From the NCBI RefSeq assembly GCF_019204005.1, contig NZ_JAGSPA010000002.1, positions 496,001 to 560,000 of the forward strand: a stretch of DNA of 64,000 nucleotides, in the 5' to 3' direction. Positions 45,655-56,637 of the stretch are shown here, piece after piece. Each line of letters starts with the position of its first letter. The first letter of the stretch is position 1. The notes beneath the pieces were generated by a model. It ran no database searches and had not been told where the DNA came from. It was given only the letters and a program-made list of their open reading frames with translations. The position numbers and the translations under genes were made by a program. The DNA is from Pacificimonas pallii (GTDB lineage Bacteria; Pseudomonadota; Alphaproteobacteria; Sphingomonadales; Sphingomonadaceae).

Positions 45655-47714
45655 TGCCTAAACTCACCGTAGACGGTATTGAGGTCGAGGTCCCCGCCGG
45701 CGCGACTGTCCTGCAGGCTTGCGAGATTGCCGGGAAGGAAATTCCGCGGTTCTGCTATCATGAGCGGCTGTCGATCGCGGGCAATTGCCGCATGTGCCTG
45801 GTCGAAGTGAAGCCCGGGCCGCCAAAGCCGCAGGCGTCATGCGCGCTGCCAGCCGCCGATGGGCAGGAGGTGCTGACCGCGTCGCCGATGACGAAGAAAG
45901 CACGCGAAGGGGTGATGGAATTCCTCCTCATCAACCATCCGCTGGACTGTCCGATCTGCGATCAGGGCGGGGAATGCGACCTGCAGGATCAGGCGCTGAA
46001 CTACGGGCGTGGGCGCTCGCGCTATCAGGAGAATAAGCGCGCGGTTACCGAGAAATATATGGGGCCCATCATCAAAACGGTGATGACCCGCTGCATTCAC
46101 TGCACGCGCTGCGTACGTTTCGCCGAGGAAGTCGCGGGCGTTGAGGAAATCGGCGCGATCGGCCGCGGCGAGAATATGCAGATCACGACCTATCTGGAAA
46201 AGGCGGCGACGTCGGAACTCTCCGGTAATGTCATCGACCTGTGTCCGGTCGGCGCGCTGACCTCCAAGCCTTACGCCTTCGAGGCGCGGCCTTGGGAGCT
46301 CGTCAAGACGAATGGCATCGATGTCATGGACGCCGTCGGCGCGAACGTGCGCTACGATGCGCGCGGACCGCAGATTCTGCGCGTGCTGCCGCGCGTGAAT
46401 GACGATGTGAACGAGGAATGGATCAGCGACAAGGCACGTTACGGCCCGCTCGGCCTGATGAAGCGCCGCCTCGATACGCCTTGGGTACGCAAGGACGGCC
46501 GTCTCCAGAAAGCCAGCTGGAATGAGGCGTTTGGCGCGATCAAGGCCGGTCTGGCGGGCGCGTCCGGCGATCAGATTGCCGCGATCGCCGGTGATCTGCT
46601 GGACGTTGAAAGCATGGTCGCCATGAAGGATCTGCTCGGCACGCTTGGTTCATCGCGGCATGAATGCCGTCAGGACGGCGCACAGATTGGCGGCGAATTT
46701 TCCGCCGACCGTGGCAGCTACCTGTTTAACACTGGCATTGCGCCGCTTGAAACAGCAGACGTTATCCTGCTGATCGGCGCCAATCCGCGCTGGGAAGCGC
46801 CACTCGTGAACACGCGGATTCGCAAGGCGGTCCGGAAGGGCGGTGCCAGGGTGTTTGCCATTGGGCCGGAAGTCGACCTGACCTATGCGGTGGAATGGCT
46901 TGGCGATACGCCCGCAAAACTGGGACGCGTACCAAAGGAACTGTCAGAAGCGCTATCCGCCGCTGAACGTCCCGCGATCATCGTCGGGGCAGGGGCGCTT
47001 GCCCGCGCCGATGGCGGCGCGATCCTGGCCAAGGCGCACGGCCTTGCCGCGCGTTCGGGTGCGTTTCGCGACGACTGGGCTGGATTTGGCGTTCTACATG
47101 ATGCCGCCGCCCGTGTGGGCGGCCTGGATATTGGCTTCACGGCAGAGGGCGGCGTCGATGCCATCCTGTCCGATGCCGAGAATGGCGCGCTGAAGGCGCT
47201 GTTCCTACACGGCGCGGACGAGATCGACACGGGACCGCTTCCGGGCGTGTTCAAGGTCTATATCGGACATCACGGCGACCAGGGCGCGCACGTGGCGGAC
47301 GTCATTCTTCCCTCGGCAAGTTTTGCCGAGAAGTCCGGCACCTATGTGAACATGGAAGGACGCGTGCAGCGATCCGGCCGCGCGGTATTCCCGCCAGGTG
47401 ACGCGCGGGAGGACTGGGCGATCCTGCGGGCGCTGTCCGATATGCTGGGCAAGGCACTGCCTTATAACGACCATGACGCCTTGCGGGCCCGTATCGCAGG
47501 CGAGTGGGCGCATCTGGCGGATGTGGATCTGCCGGCGACACCCTCCCGGGATGTGAAGATCACGAGTGACGGCAAGATCGGCGATGCGCCGTTCAGCTAT
47601 TCGGTCGGGAATTTCTACATGACGAACCCGGTCGCGCGCGCGTCCGAAGTGATGCAGGACTGTGCGGCTGTCATTCTTGGCGATGGCGACGCGCTGCAGG
47701 AGGCTGCGGAATAA
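45654..47714 (+). CDS. nuoG: NADH-quinone oxidoreductase subunit G
   Basis: A 686-aa 75-kDa-type subunit. The N-terminal ferredoxin domain binds [2Fe-2S] N1b (C34, C45, C48 and C63 in [20 protein letters not shown] ... ASC). The His/Cys motif [15 protein letters not shown] and the cluster [16 protein letters not shown] hold N5 and N4. A molybdopterin-like but catalytically inactive domain follows. Its ATG overlaps the stop of the inserted gene (TAATG). nuoH begins at its last base. Confidence 0.97.
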   Translation: MPKLTVDGIEVEVPAGATVLQACEIAGKEIPRFCYHERLSIAGNCRMCLVEVKPGPPKPQASCALPAADGQEVLTASPMTKKAREGVMEFLLINHPLDCPICDQGGECDLQDQALNYGRGRSRYQENKRAVTEKYMGPIIKTVMTRCIHCTRCVRFAEEVAGVEEIGAIGRGENMQITTYLEKAATSELSGNVIDLCPVGALTSKPYAFEARPWELVKTNGIDVMDAVGANVRYDARGPQILRVLPRVNDDVNEEWISDKARYGPLGLMKRRLDTPWVRKDGRLQKASWNEAFGAIKAGLAGASGDQIAAIAGDLLDVESMVAMKDLLGTLGSSRHECRQDGAQIGGEFSADRGSYLFNTGIAPLETADVILLIGANPRWEAPLVNTRIRKAVRKGGARVFAIGPEVDLTYAVEWLGDTPAKLGRVPKELSEALSAAERPAIIVGAGALARADGGAILAKAHGLAARSGAFRDDWAGFGVLHDAAARVGGLDIGFTAEGGVDAILSDAENGALKALFLHGADEIDTGPLPGVFKVYIGHHGDQGAHVADVILPSASFAEKSGTYVNMEGRVQRSGRAVFPPGDAREDWAILRALSDMLGKALPYNDHDALRARIAGEWAHLADVDLPATPSRDVKITSDGKIGDAPFSYSVGNFYMTNPVARASEVMQDCAAVILGDGDALQEAAE

Positions 47715-48763
47715 TGGTCGAGGCATTTCAGAACTCGTTCCTTGGGCCTTATGTCGGTTATGTCGCGGCCTATGTGATCCTGATCCTCGCGATCGTACTG
47801 CCGCTGCTGATCGGTGTGGCCTATGCCGTTTACGCCGACCGCAAGATCTGGGCGGCCGCGCAGATGCGGCGCGGTCCGAACGTCGTCGGGCCGTGGGGCC
47901 TGCTGCAGAGTTTCGCCGATGGACTGAAGGTGTTCCTGAAGGAAACCATCATTCCCGCGGGCGCGAACAAGGGTGTCTTTCTCCTCGCGCCGATCATCAT
48001 GTTTACCGTGGCGCTGCTTGGCTGGGCGGTCATTCCGTTTAGTGCGGAAATGGTGCTGGCCGACATCAATGTCGGCATCCTCTATATCTTTGCGGTCTCG
48101 TCGCTGGGCGTGTACGGCATCATCATGTCAGGGTGGGCATCGAACAGTAAATACCCGTTTCTCGGCGGTTTGCGTTCGGCGGCTCAGATGGTGTCTTATG
48201 AAGTCTCCATCGGCTTCATCATCATCACCGTCGTCCTTTGGGCGTCGTCATTCAACCTGAACGACATCGTGCTGAGCCAGAAGGGCACCATTCTGGGCAT
48301 CATCAACATGCACATGTTCAACCCGCTGCTGTTCCCGATGTTCATCATGTTCTTCATCTCCGCACTGGCGGAGACGAACCGCCCGCCCTTCGACCTTCCC
48401 GAGGCGGAGGCGGAACTCGTTGCCGGGTACCAGACCGAATACAGCTCAATGGCGTTCGCGCTGTTCTGGCTCGGCGAATATGCCGCCATCCTGCTGATGT
48501 GCGCGCTGATGAGTGTATTGTTCCTCGGCGGCTGGCTGCCGCCCTTCGACTGGGCACCGCTCTATGTGATCCCCGGCGCGATCTGGCTGATCCTGAAGAT
48601 CTGCTTCCTGTTCTTCCTGTTCGCCTGGGTCTTCGCCACCGTCCCGCGTTTCCGCTACGACCAGCTGATGCGCCTGGGCTGGAAAGTCTTCCTGCCCCTC
48701 AGCCTGTTCTGGGTGGTCGTGGTATCGGGATATCTAATGTTCTTTACGGATAAGTTCGCATGA
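47714..48763 (+). CDS. nuoH: NADH-quinone oxidoreductase subunit H
   Basis: A 349-aa membrane subunit with eight transmembrane helices at the junction to the quinone site. Motifs are [22 protein letters not shown], the strongly conserved [24 protein letters not shown] loop and the C-terminal [14 protein letters not shown]. It starts on the last base of nuoG (TAATG). Its stop overlaps the nuoI ATG by 4 nt. Confidence 0.97.
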   Translation: MVEAFQNSFLGPYVGYVAAYVILILAIVLPLLIGVAYAVYADRKIWAAAQMRRGPNVVGPWGLLQSFADGLKVFLKETIIPAGANKGVFLLAPIIMFTVALLGWAVIPFSAEMVLADINVGILYIFAVSSLGVYGIIMSGWASNSKYPFLGGLRSAAQMVSYEVSIGFIIITVVLWASSFNLNDIVLSQKGTILGIINMHMFNPLLFPMFIMFFISALAETNRPPFDLPEAEAELVAGYQTEYSSMAFALFWLGEYAAILLMCALMSVLFLGGWLPPFDWAPLYVIPGAIWLILKICFLFFLFAWVFATVPRFRYDQLMRLGWKVFLPLSLFWVVVVSGYLMFFTDKFA

Positions 48764-49245
48764 GTTTCGCACAAGCCGCCAAGTCACTCCTCCTTCTCGA
48801 ATTTGTTAAGGGCATGGGGTTGACGCTGAAATATATGTTCAGGCCGAAGGCGACGCTGAACTACCCCTATGAGAAGGGCCCGCAGTCACCGCGCTTCCGG
48901 GGCGAACATGCCCTGCGCCGCTACCCGAACGGCGAGGAGCGCTGCATTGCGTGCAAGCTGTGCGAGGCGGTCTGTCCTGCGCAAGCAATCACCATCGAAG
49001 CGGAACCGCGCGAAGATGGCTCGCGCCGGACGACACGCTACGACATTGATATGACGAAGTGCATTTTCTGCGGTTTCTGTCAGGAGGCGTGTCCGGTCGA
49101 CGCGATCGTCGAGGGGCCGAACTTCGAATATTCCACGGAAACGCGCGAAGAACTGATCTACGACAAGCACAAACTGCTGGAGAATGGCGAGCGCTGGGAA
49201 CCGGCGCTGGCTGCGAATCTTGCGGCGGATGCGGCCTATCGTTAG
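48760..49245 (+). CDS. nuoI: NADH-quinone oxidoreductase subunit I
   Basis: A 161-aa TYKY subunit with two [4Fe-4S] clusters (N6a, N6b): [19 protein letters not shown] and [19 protein letters not shown]. The amphipathic N-terminus ([20 protein letters not shown]) anchors it at the membrane arm. It ends 190 bp before nuoJ, the largest gap inside the nuo operon, and the gap is filled by a palindromic repeat. Confidence 0.97.
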   Translation: MSFAQAAKSLLLLEFVKGMGLTLKYMFRPKATLNYPYEKGPQSPRFRGEHALRRYPNGEERCIACKLCEAVCPAQAITIEAEPREDGSRRTTRYDIDMTKCIFCGFCQEACPVDAIVEGPNFEYSTETREELIYDKHKLLENGERWEPALAANLAADAAYR

Positions 49246-49262
49246 GGGCGCGACAGGTTTCG

Positions 49263-49280
49263 GTGGCTAACCAGCCACCA
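49263..49280 (+). repeat. Small hairpin after nuoI
   Basis: GGTGGCT (49263-49269) and AGCCACC (49274-49280) form a 7-bp stem with the loop AACC, 18 bases after the nuoI stop. No U-run follows. It abuts the larger palindrome and may be part of the same element. Confidence 0.45.
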
Positions 49281-49287
49281 TCTCTAG

Positions 49288-49372
49288 CATCCCGAGCGCA
49301 GTCGAGGGACGCACGATGCGGAAACAGGTGTTTCGTAAGGCAATGGTGCGTCCCTCGACTGTGCTCGGGATG
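49288..49372. repeat. Palindromic (REP/MITE-like) element between nuoI and nuoJ
   Basis: The 27-nt arms at 49288-49314 and 49346-49372 are inverted copies of each other with a single mismatch, around a 31-base loop. The arm core is CCCGAGCGCAGTCGAGGGAC, a type of repeat that I associate with many intergenic copies in sphingomonad genomes. No ORF lies inside. The element interrupts an otherwise overlapping operon and sits just before the TTG start of nuoJ. Confidence 0.75.
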
Positions 49373-49433
49373 ATGAACATACGATGTGACGGCAACTGGC
49401 GCATCGAACAGAGAATTAGGGGCGAGTGTACCG

Positions 49434-50051
49434 TTGGTTGAAGCAATCATCTTTTACATGCTGGCGGGCATCATTCTCCTTTCGGGAACCGCCGTCATCC
49501 TGTCGCGCAATCCGGTGCACAGCGTGCTGTGGCTGATCCTCGCCTTCTTCAACGCGGCGGGCCTGTTCCTGATGCTGGGGGCGGAGTTCCTCGCGATGAT
49601 TCTGGTGATCGTCTATGTCGGCGCGGTCGCGGTGCTGTTCCTGTTCGTCGTCATGATGCTGGACATCGATTTTGCGAAGCTGCGCGAGGGCTTTGTCAGT
49701 TATCTGCCTTTCGGCCTGATCCTGGCCGGCGTCCTTGCCGCCGAACTGATCGTGGCGGCAATGGCGGCCGTTGTTGTCGGCAGCCCGGGTGAACCCGTGG
49801 CGCCCGTGATTGCCGCGGCGGCGGACGTGTCGAACACCGAGGCGCTCGGCGCGCTCATCTATACGAAATACGCCTATGTTTTTCAGGCGTCCGGCATGGT
49901 TCTGCTGACGGCGATGATCGGGGCCATCGTGCTGACGCATCGCCAGCGTTCAGGCGTGAAGCGGCAGAATATCGGACAGCAGGTTGCGCGGCGTCCCGAG
50001 GATGCCGTTATCATCACCAAACCGGGCGTCGGGCAGGGGGTGGAGCTGTGA
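49434..50051 (+). CDS. nuoJ: NADH-quinone oxidoreductase subunit J
   Basis: A 205-aa subunit with five transmembrane helices ([63 protein letters not shown], the conserved core). I place the start at TTG 49434, giving [12 protein letters not shown] as in other NuoJ proteins, with AGGGGCGAG upstream. The GTG at 49386 would read through unconserved sequence next to the palindromic element. It overlaps nuoK by 4 nt. Confidence 0.92.
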   Translation: MVEAIIFYMLAGIILLSGTAVILSRNPVHSVLWLILAFFNAAGLFLMLGAEFLAMILVIVYVGAVAVLFLFVVMMLDIDFAKLREGFVSYLPFGLILAGVLAAELIVAAMAAVVVGSPGEPVAPVIAAAADVSNTEALGALIYTKYAYVFQASGMVLLTAMIGAIVLTHRQRSGVKRQNIGQQVARRPEDAVIITKPGVGQGVEL

Positions 50052-50353
50052 TCGGCCTTTCCCACTATCTGACCGTCGCGGCGATCCTGTTCGTGCTGGG
50101 TGTGCTTGGCATCATTCTCAACCGCAAGAATGTCATTGTCATCCTGATGTCGATCGAGCTGATCCTGCTGGCGGTGAACATCAACATGGTTGCGTTCTCC
50201 AGCTATCTTGGTGACCTGACCGGGCAGATTTTCGGGATGTTCATCCTGACCGTCGCGGCGGCCGAGGCGGCCATCGGTCTTGCGATCCTCGTCCTCTATT
50301 TCCGCAACCGCGGCACCATCGCGGTCGACCAGATCAACCAGATGAAGGGGTGA
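50048..50353 (+). CDS. nuoK: NADH-quinone oxidoreductase subunit K
   Basis: A 101-aa subunit with three transmembrane helices. Both conserved membrane glutamates of the proton channel are present ([17 protein letters not shown] and [14 protein letters not shown]). It starts at GTG 50048, overlapping the nuoJ stop (GTGA). Confidence 0.96.
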   Translation: MIGLSHYLTVAAILFVLGVLGIILNRKNVIVILMSIELILLAVNINMVAFSSYLGDLTGQIFGMFILTVAAAEAAIGLAILVLYFRNRGTIAVDQINQMKG

Positions 50354-50414
50354 TGGACGTGCAGAATATTGCCATCATTCCCTCCCCCGCAAGCGGTGGA
50401 GCGGCGAAACTGTA

Positions 50415-52409
50415 ATGCTGAATATTATCGTATTCCTGCCGCTTCTGGCTGCGCTGATCGCCGGACTTGGCAATCGCGCGCTTGGCAATGTCGCCGCGAA
50501 GTCGGTCACGACGGGCAGCCTGTTCGTCAGCGCAGCACTGTCATGGCTGCTGTTCTTCCAGGTCGGTTTTGGCGATACGTCCTACACACAGCCGGTGTTC
50601 GAATGGTTCCGGTCCGGTGACCTGGTCATCAACTGGGCACTGCGCCTCGATACGCTGACGGCTGTCATGCTGATCGTCATCACGACGGTCTCGGCGCTCG
50701 TGCACCTGTACAGCTGGGGCTATATGGCGGAAGATCCGGATCAGCCGCGTTTCTTCGCCTATCTCAGCCTGTTCACCTTCGCGATGCTGATGCTGGTGAC
50801 GGCGGATAACCTCGTACAGATGTTCTTTGGCTGGGAAGGTGTTGGTCTCGCCTCCTACCTTCTCATCGGCTTCTGGTATCACAAGCCCAGCGCAAACGCC
50901 GCCGCGATCAAGGCGTTCGTCGTCAACCGCGTTGGCGATTTTGGCTATTCGCTCGGCATCTTCGGTATTTTCCTTGTGTTCGGCACGACGGACCTGTCGC
51001 TGATCAACGAAACCGCTGGAGAATTTCAGGGCCGCACATTTGAATTTCTTGGCTATCAGGTCGACATCCTGACGACGCTCTGCCTGCTGCTGTTCGTCGG
51101 CGCGATGGGCAAATCGGCGCAGCTTGGCCTGCATACCTGGCTGCCGGATGCCATGGAGGGGCCGACCCCCGTCTCCGCCCTGATCCACGCCGCCACCATG
51201 GTGACGGCAGGTGTTTTCATGGTCTGCCGCATGTCACCGCTGTTCGAGGCCGCGCCCGCGGCGCTGACCGTGGTGACCTATGTCGGGGCCGCCACCGCGC
51301 TGTTCGCCGCGACGGTTGGCACGGTGCAAACCGACATTAAGCGTGTCATCGCCTATTCGACCTGCTCACAGCTAGGGTATATGTTCTTCGCTGCCGGTAT
51401 CGGTGCCTATGGCGCGTCGATGTTCCACCTGACGACGCATGCCTTTTTCAAGGCGCTGCTGTTCCTGGGCGCGGGCAGCGTGATCCATGCCATGCATCAC
51501 GAACAGGACATGCGCTATTATGGCGGCCTGCGGAAGGAAATTCCGTTCACCTTCTACACGATGCTGATCGGCACGCTGGCCATTACCGGTGTCGGCATTG
51601 TCGGCGTGTTCGGCTTTGCGGGCTTCTATTCCAAGGATCTCATCATCGAGAGCGCGTTCGCCGCCGGTTCCGAAGCGGGTTATGTCGCCTTCGCCGTTGG
51701 TGTCTTTGCCGCGCTGCTGACGAGTTTCTATTCCTGGCGGCTTATGTTCCTGACGTTCTGGCAGACGCCGCGCTGGAACGAGTCGGAGCATATCCGCCAC
51801 GTCACACATAGCGAGGACAGGACCGGCACCGGCGGCTACAAACCGCATGAAAGCCCGATGACGATGCTGATTCCGCTTGGCGTGCTGTCGGTCGGTGCGG
51901 TTTTCGCTGGCTATGCGCTTTACTACCCCTTCTCGGGAGAGGAGCAGGGTGCGGCCTTCTGGAATGGCAGCATCGCATTCAATGTCGAGCTGATGGCGGC
52001 GGCGCATCATGTGCCGCTGTGGGTCAAGCTGGCATCCACCGTGGCCATGCTGACGGGTCTCGCCGTCGCGCTGGTTTACTACATTTGGAAGCCGCACAAG
52101 CCGGCGGCCTTTGTCGAGCAGTTCCGCAGTCTGCACGCCTTCCTGATGCGCAAATGGTATTTCGATGAGCTGTATCACTATCTGTTCATTGTCCCGTCGC
52201 TCTGGTTTGGCCGGGTGTTCTGGAAACGCGGCGATCAGGGGACGATCGACCGTTTCGGCCCGAATGGCGCGGGCTGGCTTGTCGAGCGCGGTGCCGGCGT
52301 CGCGCGCCGCCTGCAATCCGGATATCTCTATAATTATGCACTTGTCATGCTGATCGGCCTTGCCGCCGCCGCCGCCTGGTTCCTGCCGCGCGCGATGGGG
52401 GGCGAATAA
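50415..52409 (+). CDS. nuoL: NADH-quinone oxidoreductase subunit L
   Basis: A 664-aa antiporter-like proton-pumping subunit with about 16 transmembrane helices and the lateral helix near the C-terminus. Motifs are [19 protein letters not shown], the channel lysine region [35 protein letters not shown] and [20 protein letters not shown]. It follows nuoK after 61 bp. It overlaps nuoM by one base. Confidence 0.97.
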   Translation: MLNIIVFLPLLAALIAGLGNRALGNVAAKSVTTGSLFVSAALSWLLFFQVGFGDTSYTQPVFEWFRSGDLVINWALRLDTLTAVMLIVITTVSALVHLYSWGYMAEDPDQPRFFAYLSLFTFAMLMLVTADNLVQMFFGWEGVGLASYLLIGFWYHKPSANAAAIKAFVVNRVGDFGYSLGIFGIFLVFGTTDLSLINETAGEFQGRTFEFLGYQVDILTTLCLLLFVGAMGKSAQLGLHTWLPDAMEGPTPVSALIHAATMVTAGVFMVCRMSPLFEAAPAALTVVTYVGAATALFAATVGTVQTDIKRVIAYSTCSQLGYMFFAAGIGAYGASMFHLTTHAFFKALLFLGAGSVIHAMHHEQDMRYYGGLRKEIPFTFYTMLIGTLAITGVGIVGVFGFAGFYSKDLIIESAFAAGSEAGYVAFAVGVFAALLTSFYSWRLMFLTFWQTPRWNESEHIRHVTHSEDRTGTGGYKPHESPMTMLIPLGVLSVGAVFAGYALYYPFSGEEQGAAFWNGSIAFNVELMAAAHHVPLWVKLASTVAMLTGLAVALVYYIWKPHKPAAFVEQFRSLHAFLMRKWYFDELYHYLFIVPSLWFGRVFWKRGDQGTIDRFGPNGAGWLVERGAGVARRLQSGYLYNYALVMLIGLAAAAAWFLPRAMGGE

Positions 52410-53959
52410 TGCCAATCCTTTCCATCATGATCCTGCTGCCACTGCTGGCCGGTGCGGCGATGCTCATCTGGCCGGGCAGTGAAGCCGCGCGGGCAGGCGC
52501 GGCGCGCTTGGCCGCGCTCGGCACGACGCTCACCATGTTCGTGCTGGGCATCATCCTGTGGCTGGGCTTTGACCTGAATATCGGCGGTTTCCAATATCGT
52601 GAGAATGTCGCGCTGTTCGGCACGTTCTTCTCCTGGTCGCTTGGCATTGACGGAATCAGCCTGGTGCTCATCATGCTCAGCGTGTTCCTGATGCCGATCT
52701 GCATCCTTGCGAGCTGGGACAGCATCAAGACGCGCGTGCCGGAATATATGGCCGCGTTCCTGTTGATGGAGGCGCTGATGATCGGCGTCTTTGCGGCAAC
52801 CGACATGTTCCTGTTCTATGTGATGTTCGAGGCGGGCCTCATTCCGATGTACCTGATTATCGGCATCTGGGGCGGCGCGGAGCGCATCTACGCCAGCTAC
52901 AAGTTCTTCCTCTACACGCTGCTCGGCTCGGTGCTGATGCTGCTGGCGATGATGTACATGGTGAATGTCGCCGGAACGACGGACATCCCGTCGCTGATGT
53001 CGTACGATTTCGATCCCGATGTGCAGTTCTGGCTGTGGCTCGCCTTCTTCGCCAGCTTTGCGGTGAAGATGCCCATGTGGCCCGTGCACACATGGCTGCC
53101 CGATGCGCATGTGCAGGCACCGACCGCCGGCTCGGTGATCCTGGCGGGTGTGCTTCTTAAAATGGGCGGCTACGGCTTTATCCGCTTCTCGCTGCCGATG
53201 TTCCCCGACGCGAGTGTCGATCTGGCCTGGGTCGTCTGGGGGCTGTCGATGATCGCGGTCGTCTACACCAGCCTTGTCGCGCTGGTGCAGGAGGACATGA
53301 AGAAGCTGATCGCCTATTCATCCGTCGCGCATATGGCGTTCGTCACCGTCGGCCTGTTCGGCTTCAACCAGCAGGCCATTGAAGGCTCGATCGTCGTCAT
53401 GCTGTCGCACGGCCTGGTATCGGGCGCGCTCTTCCTGTGCGTCGGGGTCGTCTACGACCGGCTGCACACACGTGAGATTTCGAAATATGGCGGTGTCGCG
53501 AATGTGATGCCGAAATACGCCATATTGTTCATGCTGTTCACAATGGCGAGCGTCGGCCTGCCGGGAACAAGTGGTTTTGTCGGCGAATTCATGGTCATGC
53601 TGGGCGCGTTTCAGGCCTCGACCTGGGCGGTGTTCATTATCTGCACCGGCATCATTCTCGGTGCGGCCTACATGCTCCTTCTGTATCGCCGGGTCGCATT
53701 TGGCGTCATCACCAATGAAGCCGTGAAGACGATGAAGGATCTCAGTCCGCGCGAATATGCCTGCCTGCTGCCGATTGCGGGGGCCGTCCTGTGGATGGGC
53801 GTCGCTCCGAATGTCTTTATCGACCCTGTGCGCCAGCCGGTTGCCCAGATCGTCGCGCGCCTCGCCGCCGCCGACGCACCGCAGCAGCGGATTGTCGATG
53901 CTCTCCCCGCAGCCGCGCCGACAGCCGAACCCATAGAACAGACTGAAGCCGCGGAATGA
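52409..53959 (+). CDS. nuoM: NADH-quinone oxidoreductase subunit M
   Basis: A 516-aa antiporter-like subunit with 14 transmembrane helices. Motifs include FYVMFEAGLIPMYLIIGIWG (channel glutamate), VKMPMWPVHTWLPDAHVQAP (lysine), LAGVLLKMGGYGFIRF and QEDMKKLIAYSSVAHMAF. The C-terminal tail of about 35 residues is alanine-rich and unconserved. It overlaps nuoN by 4 nt. Confidence 0.97.
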   Translation: MPILSIMILLPLLAGAAMLIWPGSEAARAGAARLAALGTTLTMFVLGIILWLGFDLNIGGFQYRENVALFGTFFSWSLGIDGISLVLIMLSVFLMPICILASWDSIKTRVPEYMAAFLLMEALMIGVFAATDMFLFYVMFEAGLIPMYLIIGIWGGAERIYASYKFFLYTLLGSVLMLLAMMYMVNVAGTTDIPSLMSYDFDPDVQFWLWLAFFASFAVKMPMWPVHTWLPDAHVQAPTAGSVILAGVLLKMGGYGFIRFSLPMFPDASVDLAWVVWGLSMIAVVYTSLVALVQEDMKKLIAYSSVAHMAFVTVGLFGFNQQAIEGSIVVMLSHGLVSGALFLCVGVVYDRLHTREISKYGGVANVMPKYAILFMLFTMASVGLPGTSGFVGEFMVMLGAFQASTWAVFIICTGIILGAAYMLLLYRRVAFGVITNEAVKTMKDLSPREYACLLPIAGAVLWMGVAPNVFIDPVRQPVAQIVARLAAADAPQQRIVDALPAAAPTAEPIEQTEAAE

Positions 53960-55407
53960 TCATGCAGCCAATCGCAGAATCCATTGGTATCGCCGCGCCC
54001 GAACTGGTGCTGGCAACGGGGGCCATGGTCCTTTTGATGCTGGGTGTGTTTCGCGGCAATCGCAGCCTGCACGGCCTCACCTATGGCGGTGTGATCATCT
54101 ATGCGATTGCGGGTTTCGCGCTGCTCGGCGATGCCCAGAGCGAGCTGGCCTTTGACGGTCTTTATATCGCCGATGATTTCAGCGCCTATCTGAAGGTGCT
54201 GATCTTCGCAGCCGCGGCGATCTGCAGCATTATCGCGCTGCCCTATCTGGTGCGGGCGCGGTCCGATAAATTCGAATATCCCGTACTGATCATGCTGGGC
54301 GCGCTCGGCATGTCGATGATGGTGTCGGCGAACGACCTCCTGTCGCTTTATATCGGTCTGGAACTGCAAAGCCTTGCCGCCTATGTGCTCGCCGCGTTTC
54401 ATCGCAACGAAGCCTCGTCATCGGAGGCGGGCCTTAAATATTTCGTCCTTGGCGCGCTCGCGTCCGGCATTCTCCTATATGGTGTCAGTCTGGTTTACGG
54501 CTTTACGGGGACCACCGATTTCCGCTTATTGCAGGTGGCCGTGACCGAAACGCCCGCCGTCGGCACGGTCATAGGGTTGGTGTTCATCCTCGCCGGCCTG
54601 GCCTTCAAGGTAAGCGCGGTGCCGTTCCACATGTGGACACCGGACGTCTACCAGGGTGCGCCGACACCGGTTGCCGCGTTCTTTGCGTCCGCGCCAAAGG
54701 CGGCCGCGATGGGGCTCCTCGTGCGTGTCTGCATGGACGCGTTTGGCGGGATGATGTCCGAATGGCAGCAGATTATCGCTTTCATGGCCATCGCGTCCAT
54801 GGTTCTGGGGGCGGTCGGTGCCATTGGGCAGCGCAGCATCAAACGCCTGCTGGCCTATTCCTCGATCAACAATATCGGCTTTGCGCTGATCGGCCTCGCC
54901 GCCGCATCGGAGCTCGGCATTTCAGGCGTGCTGTTCTACATGGCGATTTACCTGCCGATGACGATTGGCGCGTTTCTGGTCGTGCTGTCGCTGCGCGGTG
55001 CCGACGGCAGGCCGCTCGACACGATGAATAGTCTGAAGGGCCTGTCGAAGACGCGGCCCGGCCTTGCCATCGCCCTTCTTATCTTCATGTTCTCGCTGGC
55101 GGGCATTCCGCCGCTATTCGGCTTCTGGCCAAAATTCGCCGTGTTCAACGCCGCCATCGACGCGGAAATGTACGTCCTGGCGGTGATTGGCGTCGTGACG
55201 TCGGTCGTCGGCGCCTTCTACTATCTGCGCATCATCAAGCTTGCCTATTTCGATGAGCCGGAAGGCACGGTCCTGCCGCAGGAAAGCCGTGTGAACGGCG
55301 CGCTGCTCGCAGGCATCGCGGTCTTCTGCTCCCCGCTCGGTCTGTTCCTGATGGGTCCGATTACCGTGGCGGCCGCGCGGGCCGCCAGGGCCATGCTGAC
55401 ATTTTGA
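53956..55407 (+). CDS. nuoN: NADH-quinone oxidoreductase subunit N
   Basis: A 483-aa antiporter-like subunit with 14 transmembrane helices. Motifs are LSLYIGLELQSLAAYVLAAF, FKVSAVPFHMWTPDVYQGAP, SIKRLLAYSSINNIGFALIG and PPLFGFWPKFAVF. ATG 53956 overlaps nuoM (ATGA); a second ATG at 53962 is possible. Its last codons overlap the TTG start of birA (TTGA), so birA is cotranslated with complex I. Confidence 0.97.
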   Translation: MIMQPIAESIGIAAPELVLATGAMVLLMLGVFRGNRSLHGLTYGGVIIYAIAGFALLGDAQSELAFDGLYIADDFSAYLKVLIFAAAAICSIIALPYLVRARSDKFEYPVLIMLGALGMSMMVSANDLLSLYIGLELQSLAAYVLAAFHRNEASSSEAGLKYFVLGALASGILLYGVSLVYGFTGTTDFRLLQVAVTETPAVGTVIGLVFILAGLAFKVSAVPFHMWTPDVYQGAPTPVAAFFASAPKAAAMGLLVRVCMDAFGGMMSEWQQIIAFMAIASMVLGAVGAIGQRSIKRLLAYSSINNIGFALIGLAAASELGISGVLFYMAIYLPMTIGAFLVVLSLRGADGRPLDTMNSLKGLSKTRPGLAIALLIFMFSLAGIPPLFGFWPKFAVFNAAIDAEMYVLAVIGVVTSVVGAFYYLRIIKLAYFDEPEGTVLPQESRVNGALLAGIAVFCSPLGLFLMGPITVAAARAARAMLTF

Positions 55408-56129
55408 CGGCGCCTGTAACGCCGCCAGACATCGTCCATCTGGCGGAAGTCGGCAGCACCAATGACTGGATCGCGGCCGCCGCGGCGCGGGGCGATCCGG
55501 ATGGTCTTTGGGTGCAGGCCGATATTCAGACCGCCGGACGCGGCCGGCGCGGGCGTCACTGGACGAGCGAGGGCGGCAATCTGTTCGCCAGCACGCTCGT
55601 TCGCCCCGCAGCCGGTGAACCGCCGCCGCAGCAACTCAGTTTCGTCGCTGCGCTCGCCCTTTACGATACCGCGCGCGCGTATATTGCCTCCGAACGCCTG
55701 TCGCTGAAATGGCCGAATGACCTGATGCTCGATGGAATCAAATGCGCAGGCATTCTGGTTGAGGGCAGGGACGGCTGCATCATTATCGGTATCGGTGTGA
55801 ATCTGTCGCATCATCCTGAGGGGACGGAGCGTCCCGCGACCTCATGGCCCGCTCGCGGTGTGCTCGCTCCCCCGACGCGAGAGGTTGCCAATGGTCTTGC
55901 GCGCACATTCGCGGCCCGGCGGCGTCAATGGCGTGAGACGGGCTTCGCGGCCACGCGCACTGACTGGCTGAAACAGGCGCACGCCCTTGGCCAGCAGATC
56001 GAGGCGCGCATCGGCGATGAAACGCATGTCGGTATCTTCGAAACCATTTCCGACGACGGCGCACTGATCCTCAATCAAGGCGAAGCGGGCCGAAGGCTTA
56101 TCCATGCGGGCGAGGTATTCGGCCTTTAA
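55404..56129 (+). CDS. birA: Biotin--[acetyl-CoA-carboxylase] ligase, class I
   Basis: A 241-aa biotin protein ligase without the N-terminal DNA-binding domain, so not a repressor. Motifs are EVGSTNDWIAAAAARGDPDG, the biotinyl-AMP loop TAGRGRRGRHW, and LSLKWPNDLMLDGIKCAGILVE, followed by a small C-terminal SH3-like domain. Start TTG 55404 overlaps nuoN; there is no ATG in frame before the conserved part. In alphaproteobacteria birA commonly follows nuoN and precedes coaX and rnj. Confidence 0.93.
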   Translation: MTAPVTPPDIVHLAEVGSTNDWIAAAAARGDPDGLWVQADIQTAGRGRRGRHWTSEGGNLFASTLVRPAAGEPPPQQLSFVAALALYDTARAYIASERLSLKWPNDLMLDGIKCAGILVEGRDGCIIIGIGVNLSHHPEGTERPATSWPARGVLAPPTREVANGLARTFAARRRQWRETGFAATRTDWLKQAHALGQQIEARIGDETHVGIFETISDDGALILNQGEAGRRLIHAGEVFGL

Positions 56130-56226
56130 ACGGCAGCATTCCTCGCATTATGCTTGCTATTGCAAATGGCATCTGGCTACACGCTGCGAAACCGGATCGG
56201 CCGGATATGACCTCGGGGGGAGTCGT

Positions 56227-56628
56227 ATGTGCGATCGTGAAATTCGCGACTGGTGCGCGCGCTGGTCAGAGCAGGTTCGCAGACGCGATATCGCGGGGGG
56301 ACAAAAGCTGTTCTGCGACGACGTCGTCGCATTCGGGACGCGCAACCGGATCATGCACGGCCTCGATGAATTGGCCCGGCTTCAATGGACGCCGACCTGG
56401 AACGCGACGTCGGATTTCACGATCCATGACGAGAGCGTGTTTATCAGCGTATCGAATGACGGTCACAGTGCCTGGCTCGCTGGTCTGTGGTCCAGCACGG
56501 GAATCGCGGACGATGGCACGACCTTTCCGCGCGGCGGCCGGGTCACATTGGCGTTCCGGAAGGACGGGAACGGTGCGTGGCTGTGTGTGCACTCGCATCT
56601 CTCCGACCAGCCGTCGCCGGACCTTTAG
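56227..56628 (+). CDS. SnoaL/NTF2-like domain protein
   Basis: A 133-aa protein with the NTF2-like cone fold expected of SnoaL/DUF4440 proteins: IRDWCARWSEQVRRRDIAGG, LFCDDVVAFGTRNRIMHGLDELARL and a run of beta strands (SVFISVSNDGHSAWLAGLWSS, GGRVTLAFRKDGNGAWLCVHSHLS). ATG 56227 follows GGGGGGAG. Catalytic or ligand-binding role unknown. It lies between birA and the ATP-grasp-like gene, an insertion in the usual birA-coaX order. Confidence 0.75.
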   Translation: MCDREIRDWCARWSEQVRRRDIAGGQKLFCDDVVAFGTRNRIMHGLDELARLQWTPTWNATSDFTIHDESVFISVSNDGHSAWLAGLWSSTGIADDGTTFPRGGRVTLAFRKDGNGAWLCVHSHLSDQPSPDL

Positions 56629-56637
56629 GCCGGACAG

